The notes beneath the pieces were generated by a model. It was not told the DNA's origin and made no database searches. It saw only the letters and a list, made by a program, of their open reading frames with translations. A program made the position numbers and the translations under genes. Shown here piece after piece: positions 21,514 through 28,558 of a DNA stretch of 28,558 bases (positions within the stretch are counted from its first letter, which is position 1; every line of letters begins with the position of its first letter). Source of the stretch: a virus; IMG/VR virus record IMGVR_UViG_3300005664_000051, positions 1 to 28,558 of that record; one strand, 5' to 3'.

Positions 21514-21890
21514 GACCAGATCAAGAGATGGCATTGGTGGGTGGTGGCGATTGTTACTCCCACTATCACAGTTTGGACCGTCAACCGACTCAAGACTTTT
21601 TACAGGGTCTTGAGTCGGTTGCCAATCAGTTTCAGGTTTCCGGCGACACGGTGCTTACAGGTCGAGAGGACTTCGTCATAGTGGACACCTCTGCAGGTAA
21701 CGTCGCAATAACAATGCCCCGCGCCATAAATGGCCTTGAGGTAGAGGTCATGAAACTCGTCCCCGCCTACAGCATCAATGTAGTGCCGGGAGGTACGGAC
21801 ACGATACTCAGCACTACGGGCGTCACATTTTCTGCTGGCAATGCGTCTATCCGATTCAAGGCGATCGGCACTGACTGGAGACCGATATGA
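21510..21890 (+). CDS. 126-aa tail/fibre-type protein
   Basis: The GTG at 21510 overlaps the preceding stop and has GAGG five bases upstream; an in-frame ATG at 21528 lacks a ribosome site. The sequence shows DCYSHYHSLDRQPTQDFLQG, an N-terminal pattern seen in phage virion proteins of fibre modules. A beta-rich domain follows: DFVIVDTSAGNVAITMPRA, VEVMKLVPAYSINVVPGGTD and IRFKAIGTDWRPI. That second part is like the short beta-helix/jelly-roll knobs of fibres. The coding sequence contains a perfect 15-bp inverted repeat near its start (21582-21621). Confidence 0.7.
   Translation: MRPDQEMALVGGGDCYSHYHSLDRQPTQDFLQGLESVANQFQVSGDTVLTGREDFVIVDTSAGNVAITMPRAINGLEVEVMKLVPAYSINVVPGGTDTILSTTGVTFSAGNASIRFKAIGTDWRPI
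21582..21621. repeat. Perfect 15-bp inverted repeat inside a coding region
   Basis: CAACCGACTCAAGAC (21582-21596) and GTCTTGAGTCGGTTG (21607-21621) are exact reverse complements around a 10-base loop. No T-run follows on the + strand, so it is not a normal terminator. It lies 72 bases after the GTG start of the 126-aa gene. Confidence 0.9.
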
Positions 21891-23131
21891 GCTTTCTTCC
21901 GCTTGACCAAATGGCCTACAAAGATGGTCCTAATCTTGACGTCTTCGGTCGGCTGCGCGTGTCAAACTCCACCACCGTGTTTGATTCGCAGCAAGAGTAC
22001 TCATCCTCACCGCTAGTAGTCGAGAACTACACAGCCGGCTCCGGTACTGCCGCACACTCCACTTTGACAAACAGCACCACGCTCAGCACCGTGAATGGCA
22101 CTGCTGCCAATCGCGCTATGCGCCAGAGCAAGGTGTACTGGCGCTATCAGCCCGGTAAGTCTCAACTAGTCAAGATGACCGGCGTACTTGCAAAGAGCGG
22201 AACGCCCACAGGCGCAGCGGTGGCTCGACTGGGCTACTACGACGACCGTAATGGACTGTTCTTTGGCCGCGACGCTACAGGCTACTTCGTCTGCGTAAGG
22301 ACCGATACCAGCGGTTCCGTAGTGGATACTAGGGTGTATCAGTCTGCATGGAACATGGACAAGATGGACGGCACTGGCCAATCGGGTGAGGTGCTGGACT
22401 TCACCAAAACTCAAATCTTTATCATTGACCTTCAGTGGCTAGGAGTTGGGCGTGTCAGAATGGGTGTTCAAGGCGACGCGGGTATAATCTACGTCCATGA
22501 GATACTGAATGCCAATATTCAAAGCACGGTGTACATGCGCACCGCCAATTTACCACTACGCTACGAAGTATTCAACGTAGGCGGCGCGGGTTCAAATATA
22601 TCGCTGGAATGTATTTGTATGGCGCTGGAGTCTGAAGGTGGAGTACAGGATGAGGGCGGTTATTCATTCTGTGCCGCAAACAAAGGTACTTCGATAAGCC
22701 TGCCAAATACTGCAACATTGACGCCTGTGCTTACAATGCGGTTACGTGATACCTTCAATGGCCTGACGTATCGTGGCCATGTGCATATCCAAAATGTCAT
22801 AATGAGCGTGGCTAATCAGGCTGTATACTGGGAACTGATATGGAATGCCGCCTCATTGACGGGTGCTGCCTTCAGCAATGTTGATGCAACTTATTCCGGC
22901 GTTGAATTTGATGTTGCTGCTACGGCGTATACTGGTGGTGTCGTGCTGCAGTGCGGGTATGAGGCGGCAGCCACAGCAGCCAAGCGTGTAGTAGGCATAA
23001 ACAACGCCATTGATAAGCTGATTTTGTCCCGTACCTACGCCAATACACGTGACACAATTACGTTGGCAGCCCGTGGGCTTGGTGGTGTAGCTACCGTGTT
23101 TGCGGCAATGAATTTTGAGGAGCAATACTGA
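21887..23131 (+). CDS. Virion structural protein, tail/fibre module
   Basis: 414 aa, ATGA-coupled to the previous gene. It starts MSFLPLDQMAYKDGPNLDVF and then GRLRVSNSTTVFDSQQ, a pattern found in large virion proteins of many phages (DxFGRLRVS...LFDSK). The rest is beta-rich, with RYQPGKSQLVKMTGVLAKSG, LGYYDDRNGLFFGRDATGYF, FIIDLQWLGVGRVRMGVQG and a C-terminal LAARGLGGVATVFAAMNFEE. These segments suggest a beta-sandwich sugar-binding-like domain. It is probably a structural part of the tail or fibre complex; no enzyme motif is visible. The next gene starts within its stop (TGATG). Confidence 0.75.
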   Translation: MSFLPLDQMAYKDGPNLDVFGRLRVSNSTTVFDSQQEYSSSPLVVENYTAGSGTAAHSTLTNSTTLSTVNGTAANRAMRQSKVYWRYQPGKSQLVKMTGVLAKSGTPTGAAVARLGYYDDRNGLFFGRDATGYFVCVRTDTSGSVVDTRVYQSAWNMDKMDGTGQSGEVLDFTKTQIFIIDLQWLGVGRVRMGVQGDAGIIYVHEILNANIQSTVYMRTANLPLRYEVFNVGGAGSNISLECICMALESEGGVQDEGGYSFCAANKGTSISLPNTATLTPVLTMRLRDTFNGLTYRGHVHIQNVIMSVANQAVYWELIWNAASLTGAAFSNVDATYSGVEFDVAATAYTGGVVLQCGYEAAATAAKRVVGINNAIDKLILSRTYANTRDTITLAARGLGGVATVFAAMNFEEQY

Positions 23132-24873
23132 TGGCCGAAATCAAGCAACTGTTCCAGATTACCACGCTACCCGGCGTCAAGCGCGATGGTACCCTGCTGG
23201 ACGGCGACGGCTATGTCGAAGCCCAGTGGTGCCGCTTTATCCGCAAAGAGGGCCGGCCGAAGAAGATGGGCGGCTACCAAGAAGTGTCCTCCCCACTTCC
23301 CGGCCCGATCCGTGCTATTCAAATGTGGTCACGTGGTGACTTCAATGCCATTGTCACAGGCTCTCAGTATGGTATCTTTCAAGCCAACGTCGATAGCAAT
23401 GGCGGAGCAGGTACCACCTACGATCGCACACCCGCTGCCTTACCTACGCTTGACGGTTGCTGGACTATGGACAACATGTATGATGCCGCCGTAGGCAGCC
23501 AGAACACGATCATCATCGCCCACCGCAATAACGCCCTGGCCAATATTGACGAACAGACTGCATACCCTGTCTATTGGGGCGTGGCTGACATGACCAACGC
23601 CTTCGTGCCGATTGCCGGGCTCAGTGTTTCGGGCGGCATCGTCTGTGTAGCGCCATACCTGATTTACTACGGCTCCGACGGACTGGTAGGCTGGTCAGAC
23701 GTCAACCAGCCGCAGACGCTTAACTCAGGCGATGCAGGCTCAGCACGCGTGACCGGTACGAAGGTAGTTAAGGCTTTGCCATTCCGCGCCGGTGGTGGAC
23801 CGTCTGCTCTGCTCTGGTCTCTTGACTCTGTGATTCGTATGGAGTACATCGGCGGCAATGCCGTGTTCCGCTTTTCCGTTGTGTCTGCGCAGTCCAGTAT
23901 TCTGTCTCAGAACTCCGTTATTGAGTATGACGGCGACTACTTCTGGATTGGCATTGACCGCTTCCTTGTCTACTCCGGTGGCAAGGTGCAGGAGCTGCCT
24001 AACGAGATGAACAAGAACTGGTTCTTTGATAACTTGAACTATACTCAACGCCAAAAAGTATGGGTTACCAAGATTCCACGCTACAACGAAATCATCTGGT
24101 TCTACCCCACAGAAGGCAATACAGAATGCAATCGGGCTGTGGTGTTCAACACGGCTTCAAAGGTGTGGTATGACTTTGAGTTGAGCCGCTCAGCAGGCTA
24201 CTACTCACAGGTATTCAACTACCCAATTTGGTCCGGTGATTCATCGCAGGTGCTTGTGCGCGTGAATTTGGCAGGGGTAACGGGGTCCTTTGTTGAAGGC
24301 GATAATGTCAGTGGCTCCACAACCAATGAACCAGCCATCGTGCTGAGAGTTGAGTCCTCCACATCGCTGCTTATTGCCCCACTATCTGGTGGGCGTACAA
24401 CACTGGTGACTGTCGGCGAAAACTTGACTAACAACTCACGCGCTGGTTCTGGCGGCGTGCTCGGCACCGTGCTCATCAACTCTGCGTATATCCACGAAAA
24501 GGGTATGAACGCCGTAACTACTACCAATGAAAAGGCACTTACCTCATATTTTGAGACCTCTGATTTTGGCTACCCAACGGGCGGCTCGCAGCAAAACAAC
24601 ATTCAGGGTATCAATCGTTGGACTCGCCTTGTACGTGTTGAGCCTGATTTCATAATGGAAGGCGACATGACTATGGAGGTAATTGGCAGCGAATTTGCGC
24701 AGGCCGTAGATACTTATAGCCAGCCGTTTACTTTTGACCAGAATACTGATAAAATAGACTTACGTGAGCAGAGAAGGCAGATTCGTCTTCGTTTCACATC
24801 TAATACCTTAAACGGGAACTTCGAGATGGGTCGTGTGATCCTGCATACCGAGCCCGGAGATGTGAGAAGCTAA
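23131..24873 (+). CDS. Tail nozzle / stabilisation protein (P22 gp10-like, tail-tubular B type)
   Basis: 580 aa. An N-terminal GVKRDGTLLDGDGYVEAQWC followed by FIRKEGRPKKMGGYQEV is the signature of the gp10-type podovirus nozzle. Repeated beta-propeller-like blades follow: GVADMTNAFVPIAG, PYLIYYGSDGLVGWSD, LLWSLDSVIRMEYIGG, YDGDYFWIGIDRFLVYSGG and TKIPRYNEIIWFYPTEG. The C-terminal region has RRQIRLRFTSNTLNGNFEMG, as in other members. The protein would extend the tail tube under the adaptor ring. At about residues 385-460 an inserted beta stretch (NVSGSTTNEPAIVLRVESS) interrupts the core. Confidence 0.85.
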   Translation: MAEIKQLFQITTLPGVKRDGTLLDGDGYVEAQWCRFIRKEGRPKKMGGYQEVSSPLPGPIRAIQMWSRGDFNAIVTGSQYGIFQANVDSNGGAGTTYDRTPAALPTLDGCWTMDNMYDAAVGSQNTIIIAHRNNALANIDEQTAYPVYWGVADMTNAFVPIAGLSVSGGIVCVAPYLIYYGSDGLVGWSDVNQPQTLNSGDAGSARVTGTKVVKALPFRAGGGPSALLWSLDSVIRMEYIGGNAVFRFSVVSAQSSILSQNSVIEYDGDYFWIGIDRFLVYSGGKVQELPNEMNKNWFFDNLNYTQRQKVWVTKIPRYNEIIWFYPTEGNTECNRAVVFNTASKVWYDFELSRSAGYYSQVFNYPIWSGDSSQVLVRVNLAGVTGSFVEGDNVSGSTTNEPAIVLRVESSTSLLIAPLSGGRTTLVTVGENLTNNSRAGSGGVLGTVLINSAYIHEKGMNAVTTTNEKALTSYFETSDFGYPTGGSQQNNIQGINRWTRLVRVEPDFIMEGDMTMEVIGSEFAQAVDTYSQPFTFDQNTDKIDLREQRRQIRLRFTSNTLNGNFEMGRVILHTEPGDVRS

Positions 24874-26775
24874 ATGGCTAACAGCTATACAAATCCAATC
24901 ACGACATCAGGTCTTACGACCTACAAAGCTAACCAGATGGGTGCTCTGCAGCCACTGGTTAGTGATTTGCTGACGCAGCAAGCTGCCCCGAATAGCTACG
25001 TCAAGCCCTTGATGCAAGGTGACTCCACGGCGATCAAGAATCGCCTTGCAGAGTACAACCAGTACGACGCATCAAAGATGGGCGGCCTAGCCAATTACTT
25101 TGCGCAGGCCGCCGACGCTCGTAATAAGAACAAGTTGTACATGAAGCCGACAGAGTTCAATTCTCTGCAGAACAACCTCTCCGGCATTGGCGCAGGCGTG
25201 ATGGGGAACATGTCCCCGCTGCTAACTGGCTTGAATGCGGTCGGTAATATGGGTGATAATACCTATTACGATCGCACCGCACTGACCAATCAGCTTAACA
25301 AGTTCTCTACTGCTGATCTGTCCCCATACCAGAATTTCAACAGTGTCAAGGGTGTCAAGCCAGTTACCTCGTTTGACGGTAAGACATTCTACAATAAGTC
25401 TGATCTTGAAGCACTGTCACAAGCAAAGAATTACTGGGCCGACGTAGACCCAGATTTTGCAGCTATCCTTGGTTCGGCTTATGGCCAAGATGATGGTGGT
25501 AAGTATATCAAAGGCTTGATCGACCCTACTAAATTCCAAAAGGGTCTGGGCGCATATGGCCAACAAGATATTGGTGGTGGTAAGTATAACATTCTTGGCG
25601 CCGACGGTTCGAACCTTGGCGTAGGCTATGACCCCGTCTCGCAAGCTATTGCCGAGTATGGTGGCCGTCCTGGCTCCTATGCAGGTGGCCCTGTATCTGA
25701 CTGGGAAGTGCTTGGTCAGTTGGTCAACGGTAAGGGTCAAGCTGGTAACCAGGAATGGGGTACACTGCCTATCAACCATGCTAACGAAACAATGGCTGGG
25801 GCCAACACGCTGTACGGCTCCACTCCGGTGTTCTACAATGGCAAACTCATAGGCTACAAGGCTGACTTTGGTACAGGCGCTGAGACCTATGACCGTGGTG
25901 GCAACGATAGCTTCAAGTCAAATCCTTTCGGTTACCAGGCATCACACAAAGGCAAGTCGCATAATTGGACTACGGGCGTAGGGCGAGACATCGACCCTAA
26001 CTCGTATGCCGGTCTTGTACAAGGTCTTGGTGGTACCAACTATTTTGTGCCTGTCTCGAATGTTGACAAGCTGCCGGGTTGGACCAACACCGAGAACTAC
26101 CAACACGCCGACGTGAAGAAGGGTTGGCTGCAACAAATCTGGGAGAATACCAGTCCCACCAGCCTTATTCTGCATCAAGACTTTGCTGACATGCAGCCGA
26201 TCGGCGCCGCGGTGGGCAACTTCTTCATCCCAGGGCTCGGCTCCGCGTTGAACGCACTTGACTCGTATTCCAAGGGCGATGCAAAGGGCGGTAACAAGTG
26301 GCTAGGCTCCGCCGCCTTGTCGTATGGTGGCGCGAACATGCCGGGTGCTGACGGTAGCTCGCTGTTCGGTACCGGCGTGGACCTAGGTAGCACTATGGCC
26401 AACCAAGCTGCGCAGGCTGCTATCATGGGTGGCGTCGGTACTGGCATCATGGGTGGCAGTCTCAAAGACGTGCTCATGTCTGCCGCAATGGGTGGTATCG
26501 GCTCAGCGGCTGGCAACGTTGTAGGTGGTGCAATGCAAGGCTCCAGTCCACTAGCTCAGGCATTTGCAAAAGCCGGTTTGAACACAGGGCTCGGTGCTTT
26601 GCGCGGTGGTTCTCGTGGTGCGCTGAGTGGTCTAATCAGTAGTGGTTTAGGCATGCTTGGCAATGCTGGTGGCCAGTACGCCAATAGCCAAGGCTACGGT
26701 AATGCGTACAACACAGCAATGACCATAGCAAATCCGGTTATCCAACAATTGCTGCGCAAGCGGCTCTATAAGTAA
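24874..26775 (+). CDS. Internal virion / DNA-ejection protein
   Basis: 633 aa, starting right after the nozzle stop. The N-terminal 450 residues are Asn/Tyr/Gly-rich with little hydrophobic character. The C-terminal part (about 445-630) is Gly/Ala/Ser-rich and mildly hydrophobic (AVGNFFIPGLGSALNALDSY, QAAQAAIMGGVGTGIMGG, AAMGGIGSAAGNVVGGAM, ALSGLISSGLGMLG), resembling glycine-zipper segments. Such regions in podovirus ejection proteins are thought to insert into or span host membranes during genome delivery. Position between nozzle and the next ejection-type protein supports this call. It ends in a basic RKRLYK. Confidence 0.75.
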   Translation: MANSYTNPITTSGLTTYKANQMGALQPLVSDLLTQQAAPNSYVKPLMQGDSTAIKNRLAEYNQYDASKMGGLANYFAQAADARNKNKLYMKPTEFNSLQNNLSGIGAGVMGNMSPLLTGLNAVGNMGDNTYYDRTALTNQLNKFSTADLSPYQNFNSVKGVKPVTSFDGKTFYNKSDLEALSQAKNYWADVDPDFAAILGSAYGQDDGGKYIKGLIDPTKFQKGLGAYGQQDIGGGKYNILGADGSNLGVGYDPVSQAIAEYGGRPGSYAGGPVSDWEVLGQLVNGKGQAGNQEWGTLPINHANETMAGANTLYGSTPVFYNGKLIGYKADFGTGAETYDRGGNDSFKSNPFGYQASHKGKSHNWTTGVGRDIDPNSYAGLVQGLGGTNYFVPVSNVDKLPGWTNTENYQHADVKKGWLQQIWENTSPTSLILHQDFADMQPIGAAVGNFFIPGLGSALNALDSYSKGDAKGGNKWLGSAALSYGGANMPGADGSSLFGTGVDLGSTMANQAAQAAIMGGVGTGIMGGSLKDVLMSAAMGGIGSAAGNVVGGAMQGSSPLAQAFAKAGLNTGLGALRGGSRGALSGLISSGLGMLGNAGGQYANSQGYGNAYNTAMTIANPVIQQLLRKRLYK

Positions 26776-26786
26776 GAGGCTCCATA

Positions 26787-28190
26787 ATGGCATGGGACGA
26801 TAGCGAATTCACATATGATCCGTCGATGTACGAGGACGTACCGATGGACAATAGCTACATGACGGACTTCTCCTCATACTTGGACCCAGGTTACCTCGAT
26901 GCGTTCAATATTGACAACATGCTGCAAGGGTTTGACCCCAGCGCGTTGCAGAACTTCGATCTTGGCTCCGGGCTCGGCTACTCCCCCGCAGGCTTGGACT
27001 ACAGTTCTCTTGGCATGCCGATGTCTCAGGACCTTGGCCAGCAGATGCGGAGCTCTCCCGATCTTATTGGCCAAAGCTTCAGCGCCGGGCAGCTGAGCTC
27101 TCTGGACCCTGCTGAAATTCGCCAGATCGGCACACCGGAGGCCCACCGTGCCGCTGACAATCTTGAGCAAGCTCAGCAACAACAAGAGCAGGAGCTCAGC
27201 CAGCAATTCGGTCTTGGTCAAGTACAGCAAGACATGTCACAACTATCAAATCCCGAATGGAGCAAGATGTACTCCAGCGGAATTTACGGCGATGATCCGG
27301 CCAAACTCGGCGACACCAGCAACCCGCTTTACTTTGACCAAGACACCGCTTTGCGCGATGAAATAAATCAGATGGGTTCTGCTGACCTTCTACGCACATT
27401 ACAGGACCAAGGCCTCTCTGATGAAGAAATTGCCAATGTGATGTCGGGTAACACCTCCGGGCGTGACGGTGCAAGCATTAGCTATGACTTTACATCGCCG
27501 GAACAGGAGCGCGCCATGGCTGCTCAGCGCCAAGCTATTCCGGGCTCTGTTGCCAAAGCCAATCAAGGCGTTCTGTCTAAGATGGCAAACGCTATGGGCT
27601 CGGCTCTCAAGCAGACCGGCTCTACGCCTTCAAAGAAGACCTACGTCACCAACCCGGACGGCTCTGTCTCCGTGGTGGATGAAAAGGCCTCTGCGGGTAC
27701 TTCCGGTACACAGGCCGGCCTTGCCGCTTTGAAGTCTGCATTGATGATGTATCAAGCGGTGGCAGGCAAGAACAAGCAGGCTGTGCAGAAGCGTGACTCC
27801 TCGGTGGCCAACACCGGCCCGCAGCAGAACGCAGCTGTGAACCGCAGAACTCTGTACGCGCGCGGTGGCGAAATCGAGGGTTTGCCACAAGACGTGAAAG
27901 GCGGCTTGCTCCCCGTTGCGCTGCGTATGGCCCAACACATGGCTAGCCGTAAGGGTTTTGTAGATGGCGAGGCGGGTGGTCAAGATGACGTGGTAGACCT
28001 CAAAGGTGCACCGGGTGAGTACATGATTGACGCCGATGTTGTTGCAGCCCTTGGCGACGGAAATAGTAAAGCCGGCGCAGCCAAGCTCGACCAGATGCGG
28101 CATAATGTAAGAAAGCACAAGCGCTCCGGCGCTCTGTCGCAGATTCCGCCAAAAGCCAAGTCAATCGACCAATACATGAAGGGGAAGTAA
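26787..28190 (+). CDS. Ejection-type virion protein with C-terminal phage signature
   Basis: 467 aa. The N-terminus (1-100) is Asp/Tyr/Met-rich (WDDSEFTYDPSMYEDVPM) and the middle Gln-rich, with helical segments (DNLEQAQQQQEQELSQQFG). Residues about 330-460 hold a conserved phage block: YARGGEIEGLPQ, GGQDDVVDLKGAPGEYMIDA, DVVAALGDGNSKAGAAKLDQ, MRHNVRKHKRSG and IPPKAKSIDQYMKGK. That block recurs at the C-termini of podovirus internal proteins next to the nozzle gene, without a solved function. The basic helix suggests binding to DNA or to other core proteins. A Gly-Gly motif (ARGGEI) links it to other genes here. Confidence 0.78.
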   Translation: MAWDDSEFTYDPSMYEDVPMDNSYMTDFSSYLDPGYLDAFNIDNMLQGFDPSALQNFDLGSGLGYSPAGLDYSSLGMPMSQDLGQQMRSSPDLIGQSFSAGQLSSLDPAEIRQIGTPEAHRAADNLEQAQQQQEQELSQQFGLGQVQQDMSQLSNPEWSKMYSSGIYGDDPAKLGDTSNPLYFDQDTALRDEINQMGSADLLRTLQDQGLSDEEIANVMSGNTSGRDGASISYDFTSPEQERAMAAQRQAIPGSVAKANQGVLSKMANAMGSALKQTGSTPSKKTYVTNPDGSVSVVDEKASAGTSGTQAGLAALKSALMMYQAVAGKNKQAVQKRDSSVANTGPQQNAAVNRRTLYARGGEIEGLPQDVKGGLLPVALRMAQHMASRKGFVDGEAGGQDDVVDLKGAPGEYMIDADVVAALGDGNSKAGAAKLDQMRHNVRKHKRSGALSQIPPKAKSIDQYMKGK

Positions 28191-28191
28191 C

Positions 28192-28558
28192 ATGGCCACG
28201 ACAGATACCCAATACCTGTATCCAGACACCTGGAACAATCTGTCCGACACGTCCTCAAACTACGCTGCCGGTTTCCCTGCATACCTGAATCAAGTTCAAC
28301 AGAACTGGTACGATCAGCCCCTCTCCACCGGTATCACACCGGAGCAGCAGCAGGCTATGAGCGGCTTGCAGGGCAGCAATTTCCAGCAGCAGGGTCAGCC
28401 AAACATGGCTCAGGCGGGTGGGCTGTATCAAGCTGGCTCTCAGTACGATCCGAACCAGCTTCAGCAGTATCTCAACCCGTATCAGCAAGGCGCCAATGCA
28501 GCAACGGTCCAGCAGTCCAACCAGAATCTATTTCAAAACATCCTAACGGGTGTCAATA
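28192..28558 (+). CDS. Gln-rich virion protein, 3' end outside window
   Basis: Open to the last base of the window (122 complete codons). The ATG follows the preceding stop by one base, with GAAGGGGAAG upstream. The visible part is rich in Gln, Asn, Tyr and Ser: MATTDTQYLYPDTWNNLSDT, FPAYLNQVQQNWYDQPLSTG, TPEQQQAMSGLQGS and YDPNQLQQYLNPYQQGANAA. This composition is typical of the third protein in podovirus internal-core modules, so an ejection or tail-associated protein is likely. Its size and C-terminal domains cannot be judged here. Confidence 0.75.
   Translation, partial: MATTDTQYLYPDTWNNLSDTSSNYAAGFPAYLNQVQQNWYDQPLSTGITPEQQQAMSGLQGSNFQQQGQPNMAQAGGLYQAGSQYDPNQLQQYLNPYQQGANAATVQQSNQNLFQNILTGVN

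Noticed and set aside
1-28558. CRISPR arrays, insertion sequences, integrase or attachment sites
   Set aside because: No regularly spaced repeats, transposase or integrase motifs were found on either strand; long minus-strand frames are shadows of + strand genes.

Overview
This window is a contiguous late-gene region of a tailed double-stranded DNA phage (Caudoviricetes), most likely a short-tailed podovirus. Every supported gene lies on the + strand and the genes are tightly packed, with many ATGA, GTGA, TAATG or TGATG stop/start overlaps. No stretch longer than 300 bases lacks a gene; the longest gaps are about 75-90 bases and hold promoters, a terminator or structured RNA. The gene order (terminase, portal, scaffold, coat, head-tail adaptor, tail fibre, P22 gp10-like nozzle, glycine/glutamine-rich ejection proteins) parallels P22-type podoviruses. 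There is no tape measure, tail tube or sheath gene. The 3TM holin (a type known from gene transfer agents) and the M15 endolysin suggest a Gram-negative host, but this is weak inference and no host genes are present.

Layout. 1-4623: the end of an HNH endonuclease gene, the terminase large subunit, a small HExxH protein, a GNAT acetyltransferase, and a roughly 608-codon gene interrupted by an in-frame amber codon. 4624-10145: a promoter and palindrome, the portal, then an embedded lysis block (M15 endolysin, single-TM protein, small Gly/Ala protein, 3TM holin), followed by small virion-type and hypothetical genes. 10146-11749: a second promoter-like site, four small genes, a structured RNA leader and a GroES-like gene, an N4 gp49/Sf6 gene 66 family gene and a 52-aa gene. 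11742-14788: scaffold, conserved head gene, decoration-type protein and major capsid protein. 14789-15637: a strong terminator, an endonuclease VII-type mobile gene and a promoter-like site. 15638-18218: two small beta-rich virion proteins, two adaptor-type proteins and a zinc-ribbon protein. 18223-23131: a tail fibre with a C1q-like tip and four accessory or structural genes. 23131-28558: the tail nozzle and three ejection-type proteins, the last cut off by the window end.

How the parts work together: terminase and portal package DNA into a procapsid built by scaffold, coat and decoration proteins. The adaptors and nozzle close the head and form the short tail. The fibre module binds the host, and the ejection proteins probably leave the capsid to form a conduit across the envelope. 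Endolysin and holin release progeny.

The most unusual items are (1) a predicted three-way-junction RNA with a 6-bp pseudoknot in the leader of the GroES-like gene, (2) an in-frame UAG inside an otherwise intact conserved gene that ends in a doubled UAG, (3) a short basic Gly-Gly-hydrophobic motif shared by four otherwise unrelated proteins, (4) an endonuclease gene whose start codon abuts the U-tract of the coat-gene terminator, and (5) a perfect 15-bp inverted repeat inside a tail gene.
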